In this document: in pieces, positions 1-10,912 of the stretch
Position numbering within the stretch: position 1 is the first letter of the stretch
How the letters are laid out: the number at the start of each line of letters is the position of its first letter
From: Acetomicrobium flavidum
Lineage (GTDB): Bacteria; Synergistota; Synergistia; Synergistales; Acetomicrobiaceae
DNA: 64,000 nt
NCBI RefSeq assembly: GCF_900129645.1
Contig: NZ_FSQZ01000001.1
Span: forward strand, 1,636,001-1,700,000
Direction of reading: 5' to 3'
Translations under genes and position numbers: made by a program
The notes under the pieces: model-generated
Databases searched by the model: none
The model's input: the letters and a program-made list of their open reading frames with translations, nothing else
Told to the model about the DNA's origin: nothing

Positions 1-189
1 AGTGGTCTAGATGAAGAGGCCTGGCTCAATTTGGTTCTCTTGCTCCAAAACCTCAATAAGGCCATGATCATCGCTTCCCATGACACGGGTTTTCTTGAAC
101 GCGTAACTCCCAATTGGTACGAGCTTGCCGATGGGAAGTTGATTCCTCTTAAAAATTGCTGCAATAAAGCGACGGAAACCTTCAAATAA
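1..189 (+). CDS. ABC transporter ATP-binding protein, C-terminal fragment (cut by window edge)
   Basis: An open frame enters from the left edge and stops with TAA at 187-189, giving the last 62 residues of a protein. It begins with a D-loop-like SGLDEEAW and has the switch-histidine stretch IIASHDTGFL about 25 residues later, the order seen at the end of ABC ATPase domains. The ending VTPNWYELADGKLIPL fits the final beta strands of such a domain. Walker A, the signature motif and Walker B would lie outside the window, so the transported substrate cannot be judged. The next gene begins about 240 bases later and is probably a separate unit. Confidence 0.7.
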   Translation, partial: SGLDEEAWLNLVLLLQNLNKAMIIASHDTGFLERVTPNWYELADGKLIPLKNCCNKATETFK

Positions 190-427
190 ATGCGTTTTGT
201 CAATTCATGAGATAGCCAGCGGGAAATAGCTGCAAAATTGCTTTTATCGTAGTATTATTAAAGTCACACTATTCCGCTAAAAAATCTGTAGTTATATTAG
301 TTTTTGTACTTGCATTGGTGGCTTGCTACATTATTACATTGTTTAAAACTCAAGTACCATCTTTTGTGATTTCATACAAAAACATGGATATATGCTTGCC
401 AGAACAAGGAAGGTGTGATATTTATTT
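190..427. other. Intergenic region with a weak candidate promoter
   Basis: There are 238 AT-rich bases between the ABC ATPase fragment and the next gene. The only promoter-like pair I see is TTGCAT (310-315) and TATTAC (332-337) separated by 16 bases on the plus strand, ahead of the gene at 428. No terminator hairpin is obvious. Confidence 0.3.
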
Positions 428-868
428 ATGAGTAGTGCGGCTAGAAGACCTTTGACGATCATATTTATAGTCGCTTTTGTTTTGGTTCCTTCCTTCGTTG
501 CTACAGTGCGTAGCACAATGGTTTGCAGTGCAACCAAAATTACCGATATTGTTGTGTGTGAAGATTTAGACAGCAACCTGACTCCTGTCGGGAGAGCTTC
601 AGATTCTCTAAAGTTTCCCTATGGCATAACACAAGTGTGTGTTGTTTTTGCGTTTCAGGGGAGAAGCTATTTTGAAACTTATGTTGAGTGGTTTCACGAG
701 GGTACATTGATACATAACGAGACAGTAGATTTAAGCGGGGAAGGCAAAAAGGTCTTTTATCTTTTGCGTGATGATGGAGCGCCGCTCAAAAAAGGATTGT
801 ACCGGTTTTCGATCATTTGCATGGGAGAACAGTTGGCCAATATTTCTTTTACGGTAGGGGAGGTATAA
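428..868 (+). CDS. Hypothetical exported protein
   Basis: A 146-residue protein that I do not recognise. It opens with a basic stretch (SSAARRP) followed by a hydrophobic run from about residue 9 to 27 (LTIIFIVAFVLVPSFVATV), so it is probably exported or anchored by an N-terminal helix. The remainder is rich in beta-prone residues, with phrases such as YFETYVEWFHEG and GLYRFSIICMGEQ, which would suit a small Ig-like or sandwich fold; that fold is a guess. A purine-rich AAGGAAGGTG lies about 10 bases before the ATG. It ends 3 bases before the aldolase gene and may be cotranscribed with it and rho. Confidence 0.65.
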   Translation: MSSAARRPLTIIFIVAFVLVPSFVATVRSTMVCSATKITDIVVCEDLDSNLTPVGRASDSLKFPYGITQVCVVFAFQGRSYFETYVEWFHEGTLIHNETVDLSGEGKKVFYLLRDDGAPLKKGLYRFSIICMGEQLANISFTVGEV

Positions 869-871
869 TTC

Positions 872-1531
872 GTGAAGTTTTTTCTTGATACAGCCAATAT
901 TTCCGAGATAAAAAAAGGTTTGGAATGGGGAGTAGTGTCTGGCGTCACGACGAACCCATCCTTGGTAGCAAAGGAAAATGCGGACTCATTTCATGATCAT
1001 GTCAAAAAGATAGCAGAAATTGTGCAAGGTCCCGTAAGTGCCGAAGTGATATCAACGAATGTCGATGAAATGGTCGAGGAAGCCAGATTGCTTAGCTCCT
1101 TGGATAAAAATATAGTAATAAAGATTCCGATGACTAAAGATGGTATGTCAGCTACAAAAAAGCTTGTCTCAGAAGGCATTCCAGTTAACGTTACTCTTGT
1201 TTTTTCTCCGCAGCAGGCCTTGTTGGCAGCATTGGCAGGAGCTAGCTATGTTAGCCCTTTTGTTGGTCGTCTGGATGACATAGGCGAGGACGGCATAGGA
1301 GTTGTCAGGGACATGGCGAAGCTTTTCTCCATCCATGAGTTCGATACCAAAATTATTGCAGCAAGCATCAGGCATCCTCGCCATGTTTTTGAGGCAGCCC
1401 TTGCAGGAGCTCACATAATCACTCTTCCTTTTAAGGTTTTAGAGCAAATGTTTAACCATCCTTTAACGGATATAGGGATAAAGAAGTTCTTAGATGATTG
1501 GGAGGTATATATTAAGCATCATGGGTACTAA
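872..1531 (+). CDS. fsa: Fructose-6-phosphate aldolase / transaldolase (TalC/FSA family)
   Basis: This 219-residue protein is a short transaldolase-family TIM barrel, the size of FSA/TalC proteins and much shorter than classical transaldolases. It begins [13 protein letters not shown], has [10 protein letters not shown] at residues 23-32 and the Schiff-base lysine at residue 84 within [12 protein letters not shown]. The later FVGRLDDIG and [12 protein letters not shown] are also family hallmarks. It would interconvert fructose 6-phosphate with dihydroxyacetone plus glyceraldehyde 3-phosphate, or act as a transaldolase; sequence alone does not separate these. The start is GTG with an AGGGGAGG ribosome site at 855-862. 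Its 3' end overlaps the rho start by 11 bases, implying cotranscription. Confidence 0.9.
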   Translation: MKFFLDTANISEIKKGLEWGVVSGVTTNPSLVAKENADSFHDHVKKIAEIVQGPVSAEVISTNVDEMVEEARLLSSLDKNIVIKIPMTKDGMSATKKLVSEGIPVNVTLVFSPQQALLAALAGASYVSPFVGRLDDIGEDGIGVVRDMAKLFSIHEFDTKIIAASIRHPRHVFEAALAGAHIITLPFKVLEQMFNHPLTDIGIKKFLDDWEVYIKHHGY

Positions 1532-2864
1532 TACTATAGAAAATCAGACAACAGATGAAACGAAGAAATTAGCCACTGAGGAAGATCAAGAGGTGGTTAC
1601 TCCAGTTCCCCGCCCCAGATATACTTTCAGGGAGTTGATGAAAGCGACAATTCAAGATTTGAGGCAGATCGCTAAGGAGATTTCCGTCCCCTCCGTTACG
1701 ACCCTTAGGCGAAAGGATGACTTGGTTGTCGCCATTCTGGCAAGACAAGCTGATAAGCTGGGGTTGCGCTTTAGCGGTGGTACATTGGAGATCTTGCCTG
1801 AGGGATATGGATTTTTGAGGCCTGCCGGGTTGCTGCCCAGTGACCATGATATTTATGTTTCTGCATCTCAAATCAGGCGCTTTGATCTGCGAAACGGCGA
1901 TGTGGTATGGGGTTTGGTCAGGCCTCCGAAAGATCAGGAGCATTACGATGCATTGTTAAGGGTTGAGATGGTAAACTTCTCCGATCCTGAGATGGCAAGA
2001 CAGCGACCGCACTTTGAGCGCCTCACGCCCATATTTCCAAACGAGAGATTAAAGCTCGAGACTCGTCCAGACATCCTTTCCACGCGTCTTATCGATCTTT
2101 TTGCGCCCATGGGAAAGGGTCAGAGGGCTTTAATAGTTTCTCCTCCAAAGGCTGGTAAGACTACTCTCCTTAAAGATATAGCCAATGCCATCACGATCAA
2201 CAATCCGGAGGTCATTCTTATGGTTCTTCTAATTGATGAAAGGCCCGAAGAGGTTACGGATATGCAGCGTTCCGTTGATGGAGAGATAATAGCCTCAACC
2301 TTTGATCGGCCCGCAGAGGAACATATAAGAGTGGCAAATCTGGCCATTGAGAAGGCAAAGCGCCTTGTAGAGGTGCATAGGGATGTCGTGTTGTTATTAG
2401 ATTCTATTACCCGCTTAGCCAGGGCGTCTAATTTAATCGTGCCGCCATCCGGCAGAACCCTGTCTGGAGGTATGGATCCGGTAGCCTTGCATTTCCCGAA
2501 AAGGTTTTTTGGTGCTGCCAGAAACATTGAAGAGGGTGGAAGTCTTACCATAGTGGGTACGGCCCTGGTTGAGACCGGGAGCAGAATGGATGACGTGATT
2601 TATGAGGAATTTAAGGGTACCGGCAACATGGAAATACATCTGTCGCGGAAATTAGCCGAACAGAGGATCTTCCCGGCGATGGATATTCTCAAGTCTGGCA
2701 CTCGAAGGGAGGAACTTCTTTTAAGCGAGGAGGAACTTACAAAGATATGGACGCTGCGGCGTAGGATAGCGAACCTTGATGAGGCGGATGTATTGAATCT
2801 CATATTGGAAAAATTGCGGCAGACGTCATCCAATAAGGAGTTTTTGATGACGATTAAAGTATAA
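1521..2864 (+). CDS. rho: Transcription termination factor Rho
   Basis: Rho is the hexameric RNA-dependent ATPase that ends many transcripts. The 447-residue product has the N-terminal RNA-binding cold-shock-like domain ([13 protein letters not shown] around residue 80), Walker A in [14 protein letters not shown], Walker B in [14 protein letters not shown] and the R-loop [12 protein letters not shown] longer in-frame start at 1494 lies upstream of the GGAGGT at 1501-1506, so I chose ATG 1521, which also gives the usual Rho length. The first 30 residues are a hydrophilic, threonine- and glutamate-rich extension before the RNA-binding domain. The start overlaps the aldolase stop by 11 bases, so translational coupling is likely. 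Confidence 0.97.
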   Translation: MGTNTIENQTTDETKKLATEEDQEVVTPVPRPRYTFRELMKATIQDLRQIAKEISVPSVTTLRRKDDLVVAILARQADKLGLRFSGGTLEILPEGYGFLRPAGLLPSDHDIYVSASQIRRFDLRNGDVVWGLVRPPKDQEHYDALLRVEMVNFSDPEMARQRPHFERLTPIFPNERLKLETRPDILSTRLIDLFAPMGKGQRALIVSPPKAGKTTLLKDIANAITINNPEVILMVLLIDERPEEVTDMQRSVDGEIIASTFDRPAEEHIRVANLAIEKAKRLVEVHRDVVLLLDSITRLARASNLIVPPSGRTLSGGMDPVALHFPKRFFGAARNIEEGGSLTIVGTALVETGSRMDDVIYEEFKGTGNMEIHLSRKLAEQRIFPAMDILKSGTRREELLLSEEELTKIWTLRRRIANLDEADVLNLILEKLRQTSSNKEFLMTIKV

Positions 2865-2951
2865 ATTAAAGGTTGCATTCTTCGCGATTTTCGGTTAACT
2901 TTATTCTTGTTTGTAGCACCGTATCCTAGCCTAGCTTTAGGGGGGGAAGAG

Positions 2952-4379
2952 ATGCCAAAGAGCGAAAATATGAGTAACAACTCCTTTAGAAAGAGATTTG
3001 ATTTCTTCATTTTCATTGGGTTAATGTTATCAGCCACTGTCTTCATCACTGTGGCTGCCCTTCAAAGATCGAAAGTTGAAGCGTGGGACGATTTACTTGA
3101 AGGAAAAGAGTACAGCCTGCCTGGTTATCTGATCGTTGATGTAACAGATTTGCTCATGCCTGAAAAGGGAGATTACGATGCCATAGGTCCTCTTCCTGAT
3201 GGTTCCGGGGCTATTGCCTTTAAGGAAGTTACGTTGGGCAGTGAAAAAAAGTCCAAAGATGATGCAGCAGACGTCGAGAATGAATTAAGTAAACTAAAGC
3301 AGGAATATCTGGATGGCGATGAGTCAAATGCTGAGGCAGGTGAAGGTGCAGGAGGTGATTTGGAGTTTCAGGAGGTAACTCCAGATTATCGTGTCCACGA
3401 AGTCCAACAAGGCGAGACATTAGCAACCATTGCCAAAAGATATGCCGAATACGGTATTTCTATGAACGATATTGCTAAGGCAAATCAGATAAGCAATATT
3501 CATAAACTAAACGTCGGTGACTTGCTTTTAATCCCCACATCGAAGGAGAAAGTTGATGTGGTCCTGCAGGAGCTTTTAAGGAGACGCGCTAAGGCCGAGG
3601 AAGAGGCCAAAAAGGCGCCCAAAATAGAGACATCTACTTATATCGTCCAAGAAGGAGACAGCCTTTGGTCCATCGCGAATAAAGTTAACCTCGACATCAA
3701 CACGCTGTTTGGCTGTAACGACTTGAAAAATCCAGACGTATTAAAGCCCGGCACAAAGCTTAGAGTGCCCAATCAGGACGGTATATTTTATAAGGTGGCA
3801 AAGGGTGATACGCTTAGTAAAATAGCAGATAAATATGGTATTTACGTTGATGCCATAGCTGCTGCTAATGGTATAGGCAGCGATACGGTATTAATAGCTG
3901 GCAGTGAAATATTCCTGCCCGGCGCAAAGGAAATCGTCACCTCTTCGTCGACCGGCTCTGGTGCCGTCGTTAAAGCTAGTGATCGTAGCAGTACTAAGGG
4001 CTTTAGATGGCCGCTGAGAGGCAGAATTAACAGCCGCTTTGGATATAGGAAGGACCCATTTTCCGGGCGAAAGGATTTACATACGGGATTAGATATTGGT
4101 GCTTCGAGAGGTACCCGGATAGCAGCAGCTGCCTCTGGCGTTGTGGTTTATGCGGGGTGGATGGGCGGTTATGGACGGACAGTTGTCATCGATCATGGAA
4201 GAGGCCATAGGACACTCTATGGTCATTGCAGCAAGATACTAGTTCGACAAGGGCAAAGAGTTAGCTCAGGCCAAGTCATTGCGGCTGTAGGTGCCACGGG
4301 TAGAGCTACAGGATCCCATCTGCACTTTGAGATCAGAGTGAACAACACGCCTGTTAATCCGTTGAAGTATCTGAGGTGA
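2952..4379 (+). CDS. Membrane-anchored LysM and M23 (lysostaphin-type) peptidoglycan endopeptidase
   Basis: A 475-residue envelope protein with an N-terminal membrane helix (about residues 17-35, FFIFIGLMLSATVFITVAA), an acidic linker, three LysM peptidoglycan-binding repeats (each with a QQGETL, QEGDSL or AKGDTL-type opening) and a C-terminal M23 metallopeptidase domain. The zinc and catalytic residues appear intact: HTGLDIG supplies His and Asp, and SHLHFEIR supplies the HxH motif. It probably trims cross-links or activates amidases during division, as NlpD/EnvC/MepM relatives do. ATG 2952 follows the purine-rich GGGGGGAAG at 2941-2948; an in-frame start at 2907 has no such site. The gene ends just before the phosphomutase. 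Confidence 0.9.
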   Translation: MPKSENMSNNSFRKRFDFFIFIGLMLSATVFITVAALQRSKVEAWDDLLEGKEYSLPGYLIVDVTDLLMPEKGDYDAIGPLPDGSGAIAFKEVTLGSEKKSKDDAADVENELSKLKQEYLDGDESNAEAGEGAGGDLEFQEVTPDYRVHEVQQGETLATIAKRYAEYGISMNDIAKANQISNIHKLNVGDLLLIPTSKEKVDVVLQELLRRRAKAEEEAKKAPKIETSTYIVQEGDSLWSIANKVNLDINTLFGCNDLKNPDVLKPGTKLRVPNQDGIFYKVAKGDTLSKIADKYGIYVDAIAAANGIGSDTVLIAGSEIFLPGAKEIVTSSSTGSGAVVKASDRSSTKGFRWPLRGRINSRFGYRKDPFSGRKDLHTGLDIGASRGTRIAAAASGVVVYAGWMGGYGRTVVIDHGRGHRTLYGHCSKILVRQGQRVSSGQVIAAVGATGRATGSHLHFEIRVNNTPVNPLKYLR

Positions 4380-4384
4380 TGTAT

Positions 4385-5761
4385 ATGATCAAGTTTGGAA
4401 CGGACGGATGGCGTGGCATAATAGCCGATGATTTCACCATGGAGAACGTCAAAAAGGTTAGTTGGGCCATAGGAGAACATGTCCTTGAAAGATTTGGGCC
4501 GGGAGCTGTCGTTTTAGTGGCCCGTGATGGCAGGTTTTTAGGAGAAAGGTTTGTAAAAGTTTCAAGCCAAGTTTTGAGTGGCATGGGGTTGGAGCCGATT
4601 GTGCTGGAAGGGCCAACTGCAACTCCTGTATGTGCTTTTGCGGTTAAACATCTCAATGCCAAGGGCGCTGTAATGTTCACCGCAAGCCATAATCCACCGG
4701 AGTATCAGGGTCTTAAATTCATACCCTTTTATGCCGGTCCGGCGACTCCAGACATAACGTCGGTAATTGAATCATATATTCCCGATGCTCCCGCAAAGAT
4801 AAAGGTAGCAGAAGGGGATGCAAGGACATTTGACCCGACAGAGGATTACATTGCTCATGTGAAATCATTAGTCCAAATAAGCGGAAATGGTCAAGTGGTC
4901 GTGACGGATACCTTGCATGGCGTTGGTGGGAGATATTTACCAAGAATTTTGAGGGAATGCGGCTTCGAGGTAGTGTCCATAAACGAGGAGTTAAGACCTG
5001 ATTTTGCCGGGTTAAGTCCGGAACCCAAAAGGGAAACTCTAGGAAACCTTGCATCTGAGGCCAGAAAGTTAAAAACGCTTGGACTTTCTACTGATGGCGA
5101 TGCCGATCGCTTTGGCATTGTCGATGAGAACGGTGAGTTTTATTCGGCTAATTATATTTTAGCTATTCTCTATAATTATCTTTTGGAATCAGGCAGGAAG
5201 GGCGGTGTAGCAAGGACTGTCGCCACGACTCATATGTTGGATGAGATCGCAAGGATTGCAGGACAACCATCGTGGGAGACTCCTGTGGGCTTTAAATATT
5301 TAGGACAACTGCTCTTGAGGGAAAATGTTTTGCTCGCCGGTGAGGAATCCGGGGGTGCCTCTATAGCTGGCCATATACCCGAAAAAGATGGAATAATGAT
5401 ATGTCTTTTGGTCCTGAAAGCTGTTTGTGATAGCGGGCACCCTTTAAGAGTTTTGCTTGATGATATATACAAAAAACTCGGAGCAAGGTATGTGTCTATC
5501 AGGATGGATTTCAAAATTACCCATGAACGGAAAGAGCAGTTGATATCTGTGATGGACAAATGGAACGATGATACCTTTTGTGGTGAAAATGTCTTATCAT
5601 TGAGGAGAGACGATGGTTTGAAGATAGTTTGCGATAAAGGATGGGTTTTACTTCGCCCATCTGGAACAGAGGATGTCGTGCGCCTTTACATTGAGGCCAA
5701 TGGCGATGATATGTTGGAAAAACTTAAAAAATGTTCCTTGCAAATATTTGGTTTGGACTAG
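4385..5761 (+). CDS. Phosphoglucomutase/phosphomannomutase family protein
   Basis: A 458-residue alpha-D-phosphohexomutase that would interconvert sugar 1- and 6-phosphates. It starts IKFGTDGWRGIIADDF, carries the phosphoserine loop TASHNPPEYQG, the magnesium loop DGDADRFGIVD, the sugar-selecting GEESGG and the phosphate-binding RPSGTEDVVRLY, so all four domains and the catalytic residues are present. It could act on glucose or mannose phosphates; the start differs from typical GlmM. GTG 4376 and ATG 4379 are also in frame, but AGGTGAT at 4374-4380 best serves ATG 4385. It follows the peptidase gene with almost no gap and ends before a hairpin at 5818. Confidence 0.9.
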   Translation: MIKFGTDGWRGIIADDFTMENVKKVSWAIGEHVLERFGPGAVVLVARDGRFLGERFVKVSSQVLSGMGLEPIVLEGPTATPVCAFAVKHLNAKGAVMFTASHNPPEYQGLKFIPFYAGPATPDITSVIESYIPDAPAKIKVAEGDARTFDPTEDYIAHVKSLVQISGNGQVVVTDTLHGVGGRYLPRILRECGFEVVSINEELRPDFAGLSPEPKRETLGNLASEARKLKTLGLSTDGDADRFGIVDENGEFYSANYILAILYNYLLESGRKGGVARTVATTHMLDEIARIAGQPSWETPVGFKYLGQLLLRENVLLAGEESGGASIAGHIPEKDGIMICLLVLKAVCDSGHPLRVLLDDIYKKLGARYVSIRMDFKITHERKEQLISVMDKWNDDTFCGENVLSLRRDDGLKIVCDKGWVLLRPSGTEDVVRLYIEANGDDMLEKLKKCSLQIFGLD

Positions 5762-5781
5762 AAAATGTAAAATAAGCAATT

Positions 5782-5847
5782 TTGACCATGTTATTTCGAT
5801 GTCTGTTTGATATTCTTGGCCGAGAGATGAGCCTCCTCGGCCTTTTT
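5782..5847 (+). promoter_or_regulatory. Candidate pyrG promoter followed directly by an attenuator-like hairpin
   Basis: TTGACC (5782-5787) and TTTGAT (5806-5811), 18 bases apart, would place a transcript start near 5818. At exactly that point lies a hairpin: GGCCGAG (5818-5824), an 11-base loop and CTCGGCC (5836-5842), followed by five T residues (5843-5847). The hairpin could end the preceding operon, but no good promoter fits between it and the pyrG start at 5888. A terminator at the very 5' end of the pyrG transcript recalls the CTP-sensing attenuator of Bacillus pyrG. The layout is seen; the regulatory role is inferred. Confidence 0.5.
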
Positions 5848-5887
5848 AGATGAATGCAAATATGATAACGACGGAGGTAGACCATAG

Positions 5888-7486
<1,599 letters not shown>

Positions 7487-7511
7487 ATAGGGACAGAAAG
7501 GAGAAGCTGCC

Positions 7512-8552
7512 ATGAAAGGGAGGATACTTGCGGTTGCTTTTATAGTAGCGTTAGTTGCTTCAATGGGCAGTATATCGAGCGCAGAGGAAACTGTGGATCA
7601 ACCTCCTTTCGAAATTCTATCTCACATAGAGACACTGACTTACGGTCAGCCTAAAAGCGGTGGATTAATGTCTCGTTTGGCTGAAATAGAAAAAGTTTAT
7701 TTTGGAAGAGAGTTGCCGGGAAGCTTAGCAGAAAGGCAACAAGCTTTTCTAAACTTCCTGGAAAACGGCCTGCCAGAACAGCCGTCCTTTATCTTTAAAT
7801 TGGGCGTTGCAGAGTGGGTCGTGACCCAACAGGTTGGGGAAGGCAATTTAAAGGATCGTCTTGAGGCTTTAGAGAAGTTGCTGGAAGGTGACTCTAAGGC
7901 TGATGGTCCTTTTGCCATGAGGCTTGAGCGCATTGTTGGGATGATATTGCCTGAAGGTATCTCATGGAAAGAGATTGAAGTTCCAAAGCAGAAGGTTTTT
8001 AAAGTAGCATTAAAACACACGTTATCCCTTCAAGAGGTCAAGGTTGGGGATGTAGTTGAGCTTACCATGCAGGGTGACCTTGCGGTGGATAACTCCTTGG
8101 TCGCCCCATCCGGAAGCCGAGTGTTGGGTCACGTGGAAAGCATTAAGCCTCCCAGAAGCTTCGGAAGGCCTTCGGAAATTAAAATAGCCTTCGATCATAT
8201 TGTTCCACTGGATGTAATAAATAAGGTTCCTGTCATATTAGGCCCTGAGGCAGAGAAGGCTAGCAAATCAGATGATTCGGTAGTAGCAGCAGCTGGAGCC
8301 AGCTTTTTTGGAGCAATTTTGCTTGGGCCTTTGGGTTTTGCTGGAGGCATGTTAGTCAAGGGCGATGTTAAGGATGTTCCGGCCGGCACGCCGTTCTATC
8401 TGGAGACAGCGGATGTTGCTCGCGTTAGGGCCTATCCGGTACCGGAGGTGTTGCAGAGCATAATTCGACCATCAGAGGTTCCTGTGCCACAGGAGGAAAA
8501 TGGGAGCACTGAGACGCCCAAGGATCCATCTGAGAAGGGAACTAAACAATGA
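7512..8552 (+). CDS. Hypothetical exported protein with a glycine-rich hydrophobic segment
   Basis: A 346-residue protein with a clear signal peptide (residues 1-24, ending SISSAEE). The N-terminal half contains short related units such as GLMSRLAEIEKVYFG, SLAERQQAFLNFLE and NLKDRLEALEKLLEG, which look like repeated helical pieces. The middle (about 160-240) reads like a beta-rich domain around a polar VAPSGSRVLGHVES. A glycine- and alanine-rich hydrophobic stretch follows (about 255-285, FFGAILLGPLGFAGG), and the tail is proline- and glutamate-rich. I do not recognise the family. It lies between pyrG and the LPS-transport genes with two other exported proteins, so an envelope role is likely. 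Confidence 0.75.
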   Translation: MKGRILAVAFIVALVASMGSISSAEETVDQPPFEILSHIETLTYGQPKSGGLMSRLAEIEKVYFGRELPGSLAERQQAFLNFLENGLPEQPSFIFKLGVAEWVVTQQVGEGNLKDRLEALEKLLEGDSKADGPFAMRLERIVGMILPEGISWKEIEVPKQKVFKVALKHTLSLQEVKVGDVVELTMQGDLAVDNSLVAPSGSRVLGHVESIKPPRSFGRPSEIKIAFDHIVPLDVINKVPVILGPEAEKASKSDDSVVAAAGASFFGAILLGPLGFAGGMLVKGDVKDVPAGTPFYLETADVARVRAYPVPEVLQSIIRPSEVPVPQEENGSTETPKDPSEKGTKQ

Positions 8553-8595
8553 TAGAGAGAATATGATAATTTTGTAAATATTTGGAGGGATTTAA

Positions 8596-9027
8596 ATGAA
8601 AAAGATTAAGGCTCTGGTGCTAGGTTTAGCATTATTTTCAGCTATGGTCTTTGGTAGCCCAACTTATGCCCTCGATGTTTCGGATATAATAGGCGTCATC
8701 GGGGGAGGATTTTTAGTAGAAACCATCGCTGGGCCTCTCAATGACTTTATAAACACTATTACCCTTAACAAAGGGGTCGCTTCAGAAGATATGACTAAAG
8801 TCGTGCCGATAGTTTCCGCAGGGCAGGGCACAAGAATCGGTGCCGCCCAGGTCTCAGGGCCAAAATCTGCTGTAGACAGGACGAAAGCAGTGGCGAGGAT
8901 AGACGCAGTGTTCAAAGATCGCTTTAGAATAGAGATATTAATCCCTATAGACTCTCTTAATCCTCTAGAGCGCTTCAGGAGGGTCCAGGGAGTTGGAATT
9001 TCTGCAGTGATTGACTATAAGCTATAG
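8596..9027 (+). CDS. Hypothetical exported protein
   Basis: A 143-residue protein with a signal peptide (MKKIKALVLGLALFSAMVFG, cleavage probably after TYA). The mature part begins LDVSDIIGVIGGGFLVET, a hydrophobic glycine-containing stretch, and continues with VVPIVSAGQGTRIGAAQVSG and a basic C-terminal half ending in GISAVIDYKL. The pattern resembles a small structural envelope or surface-associated protein, but I cannot name a family. The ribosome site GGAGGG lies 8 bases before the ATG. It is the second of three consecutive exported unknowns ahead of lptC. Confidence 0.7.
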   Translation: MKKIKALVLGLALFSAMVFGSPTYALDVSDIIGVIGGGFLVETIAGPLNDFINTITLNKGVASEDMTKVVPIVSAGQGTRIGAAQVSGPKSAVDRTKAVARIDAVFKDRFRIEILIPIDSLNPLERFRRVQGVGISAVIDYKL

Positions 9028-9090
9028 ACTTAGCATGTGTTAAATATTTCGCAATAATGGCACGCAAGCACTAAAGGAGAGAATTGCTCT

Positions 9091-10302
9091 TTGAGGAAAG
9101 GCAAGAAAATATACCTCTTAGGACTAGCTAGCATTGTGATGATTTATGTACTCTGTCTGCATAGTTTGCCATTGCAGGCTAAGGATGCAAAAGTGGAACT
9201 TGTTGATAAGCTTGAGAGCAATACAGCCTTTCATTGGGGAACTGATTGTCTGGTATGGATAGTTCACTATCCCGAGGACATAGTTGACCCCTGGGTCTCC
9301 ATAGAAGCTTCCAGACAAGGGCTTGGCAAGGAAGAGAGGGAAGCCTATCGCCAAGCCTTTGTCAAGGACTTGAAGATGAAGGAATGCGAGCCATTTCTTA
9401 TGACCATCTATAATTTTGGGACAAAACCTTTGGACCTGAAACCTTTGTCGAAGCATCTTTTTATGTTATTAAATGGCAAGAAAATATCCTTATCGGCCTA
9501 TGACAGTAAATTCGATGAACCGATAAGTGGCATATTGCAAGGATTGATATTTTTCCCAAAGGTAGACTCTAAAGATTTCACTATCACATTGACCGGCATC
9601 TCCCCAAGGGATATGTTTTTCTCGTTCGATTCTAGTAAATTGCAAAATGAAGATATCAAAGTTACTCGATCGACGGAAGAGACTGGAAAACTACCAAGTC
9701 AATCAAAGCCTGTAGCTAAAGTCCAACCAAAGCAATATTCGGGGTCCGATGAGGTCGTTGTGAAATTGCCATCATCTGAAGAAAAGTCCGAACAAAAGAA
9801 AGAAGATTCATCGATGAAACAAAATGAGCCCATCGAACCTTCGGACAATTCTCTAGATTCCGAAGGCAAGTCAAATGCATCGGAGGGATTTCCCCCTTCC
9901 CCGGCACCAGATCCATTGTTAAAAGCTCAGGAAACAAAACATGTTGAAAGCGAGATGGACTTAAAGCTTAAGGAAATGCTCCAGGATGCAGAAAGAGAGA
10001 CGTCCTTGTCTAAGGAAGATGTGGTCACTCTTTTTGTGGAAAGCTGGGTCAATGGAGATCTGGATACCATGTATAGCCTTCTGGACTCCACTACCAAGGA
10101 GCGGTATTCTACCAAGGATTTTAGAGAAATTGCCATGGAATCCAACATACGCTGGGCTTTTAAGGATGGTTATAATATAACCTGGATTGACGAAACGAAG
10201 GCAAAAGTTAGCGGCATTCAAAAACTGCTCTTGGTTAAGGTGGAACGAAGTAAGGTGGTAAGATTGGTTCAAGAGAGGAGAAGGTGGCGCGTTGTCTGGT
10301 AA
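9091..10302 (+). CDS. Hypothetical exported protein with a C-terminal NTF2/SnoaL-like region
   Basis: A 403-residue exported protein. The signal peptide occupies about residues 1-30 (ending LPLQAKDAK). A globular N-terminal domain to about residue 190 has no family I recognise. A low-complexity, serine-, lysine- and glutamate-rich linker spans about 195-300. The last 90 residues (VVTLFVESWVNGDLDTMYSL to the end) resemble an NTF2-like fold of the kind found at the end of cell-envelope proteins. The start is TTG with AAAGGAGAG about 10 bases before it. The end overlaps the start of lptC by 11 bases, so it is probably cotranslated with the LPS-export genes. Confidence 0.7.
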   Translation: MRKGKKIYLLGLASIVMIYVLCLHSLPLQAKDAKVELVDKLESNTAFHWGTDCLVWIVHYPEDIVDPWVSIEASRQGLGKEEREAYRQAFVKDLKMKECEPFLMTIYNFGTKPLDLKPLSKHLFMLLNGKKISLSAYDSKFDEPISGILQGLIFFPKVDSKDFTITLTGISPRDMFFSFDSSKLQNEDIKVTRSTEETGKLPSQSKPVAKVQPKQYSGSDEVVVKLPSSEEKSEQKKEDSSMKQNEPIEPSDNSLDSEGKSNASEGFPPSPAPDPLLKAQETKHVESEMDLKLKEMLQDAERETSLSKEDVVTLFVESWVNGDLDTMYSLLDSTTKERYSTKDFREIAMESNIRWAFKDGYNITWIDETKAKVSGIQKLLLVKVERSKVVRLVQERRRWRVVW

Positions 10303-10837
10303 AAGGCGCAAATACCTCATTGCATCTGTGGCTTTATTGGTGGGTTTGTTTATTGCTTTTTTGATAAGAGATTTGCGTTTATCGAGTGTAGATAGCGATG
10401 AAGAGAAAGTAACTTTTGTAGTAGAAAAAGTTCATTACAAAAATATCATTGATCACGATGTTTATGTTATAGATGCCGAGAAGGGCATAAGGTCAAGCGA
10501 CGAGTACATTTTAGATGATGTATATATTATTATTGAGACTGAAGATGGCAAAATTTGGAATGTAAAGGCTGCCCAAGGCAGTACACCTGATACATCTGGT
10601 GGTATTGTTACTCTAAAGCAGGCAACAGGTGTTACAAAGGTGAACGAGGAGGAGTTTCATTGGCAATCGCCGGAGGTTCAATGGAATCCAAACGATAAGC
10701 TCTTCTTTTTTGATGAGGGCATTCGTGTCCTTGGAGAATCCGTTGAAGTAGAGTCGAAAAAGGGACAAGTTCACCTTTCGGGCGAGATGTATCTGTCAGG
10801 CGGAGCGAGGGTCATATATAAGGCACCTAAAGAATAA
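10292..10837 (+). CDS. lptC: LPS export ABC transporter periplasmic protein LptC
   Basis: A 181-residue protein with one N-terminal membrane helix (about residues 8-25, YLIASVALLVGLFIAFLI) and a periplasmic domain of repeated short beta strands, the layout of LptC. Phrases such as YIIIETEDGKIWNVKA and the ending RVLGESVEVESKKGQVHLSG match the LptC/LptA beta-jellyroll style. LptC links the inner-membrane LptBFG transporter to the periplasmic bridge that carries lipopolysaccharide outward. The start is TTG, overlapping the preceding gene by 11 bases, with AGAGGAGAAGG upstream. The LptD-like gene follows 75 bases later, which supports the call. Confidence 0.75.
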   Translation: MSGKRRKYLIASVALLVGLFIAFLIRDLRLSSVDSDEEKVTFVVEKVHYKNIIDHDVYVIDAEKGIRSSDEYILDDVYIIIETEDGKIWNVKAAQGSTPDTSGGIVTLKQATGVTKVNEEEFHWQSPEVQWNPNDKLFFFDEGIRVLGESVEVESKKGQVHLSGEMYLSGGARVIYKAPKE

Positions 10838-10912
10838 GTTGTCGATGTTTCATTGTTCACCATAGAAAGTCTACCATGGAAGCTTTGATACTTAATAAAA
10901 GGAGAAACACCT

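Noticed and set aside
1494-1520. Upstream in-frame start of rho
   Set aside because: The Shine-Dalgarno GGAGGT lies after it at 1501-1506, so ATG 1521 is preferred and gives the normal Rho N-terminus.
2120-2551. 143-codon open frame antisense to rho
   Set aside because: It lies wholly inside rho, has no ribosome site and its product is not protein-like; an antisense shadow.
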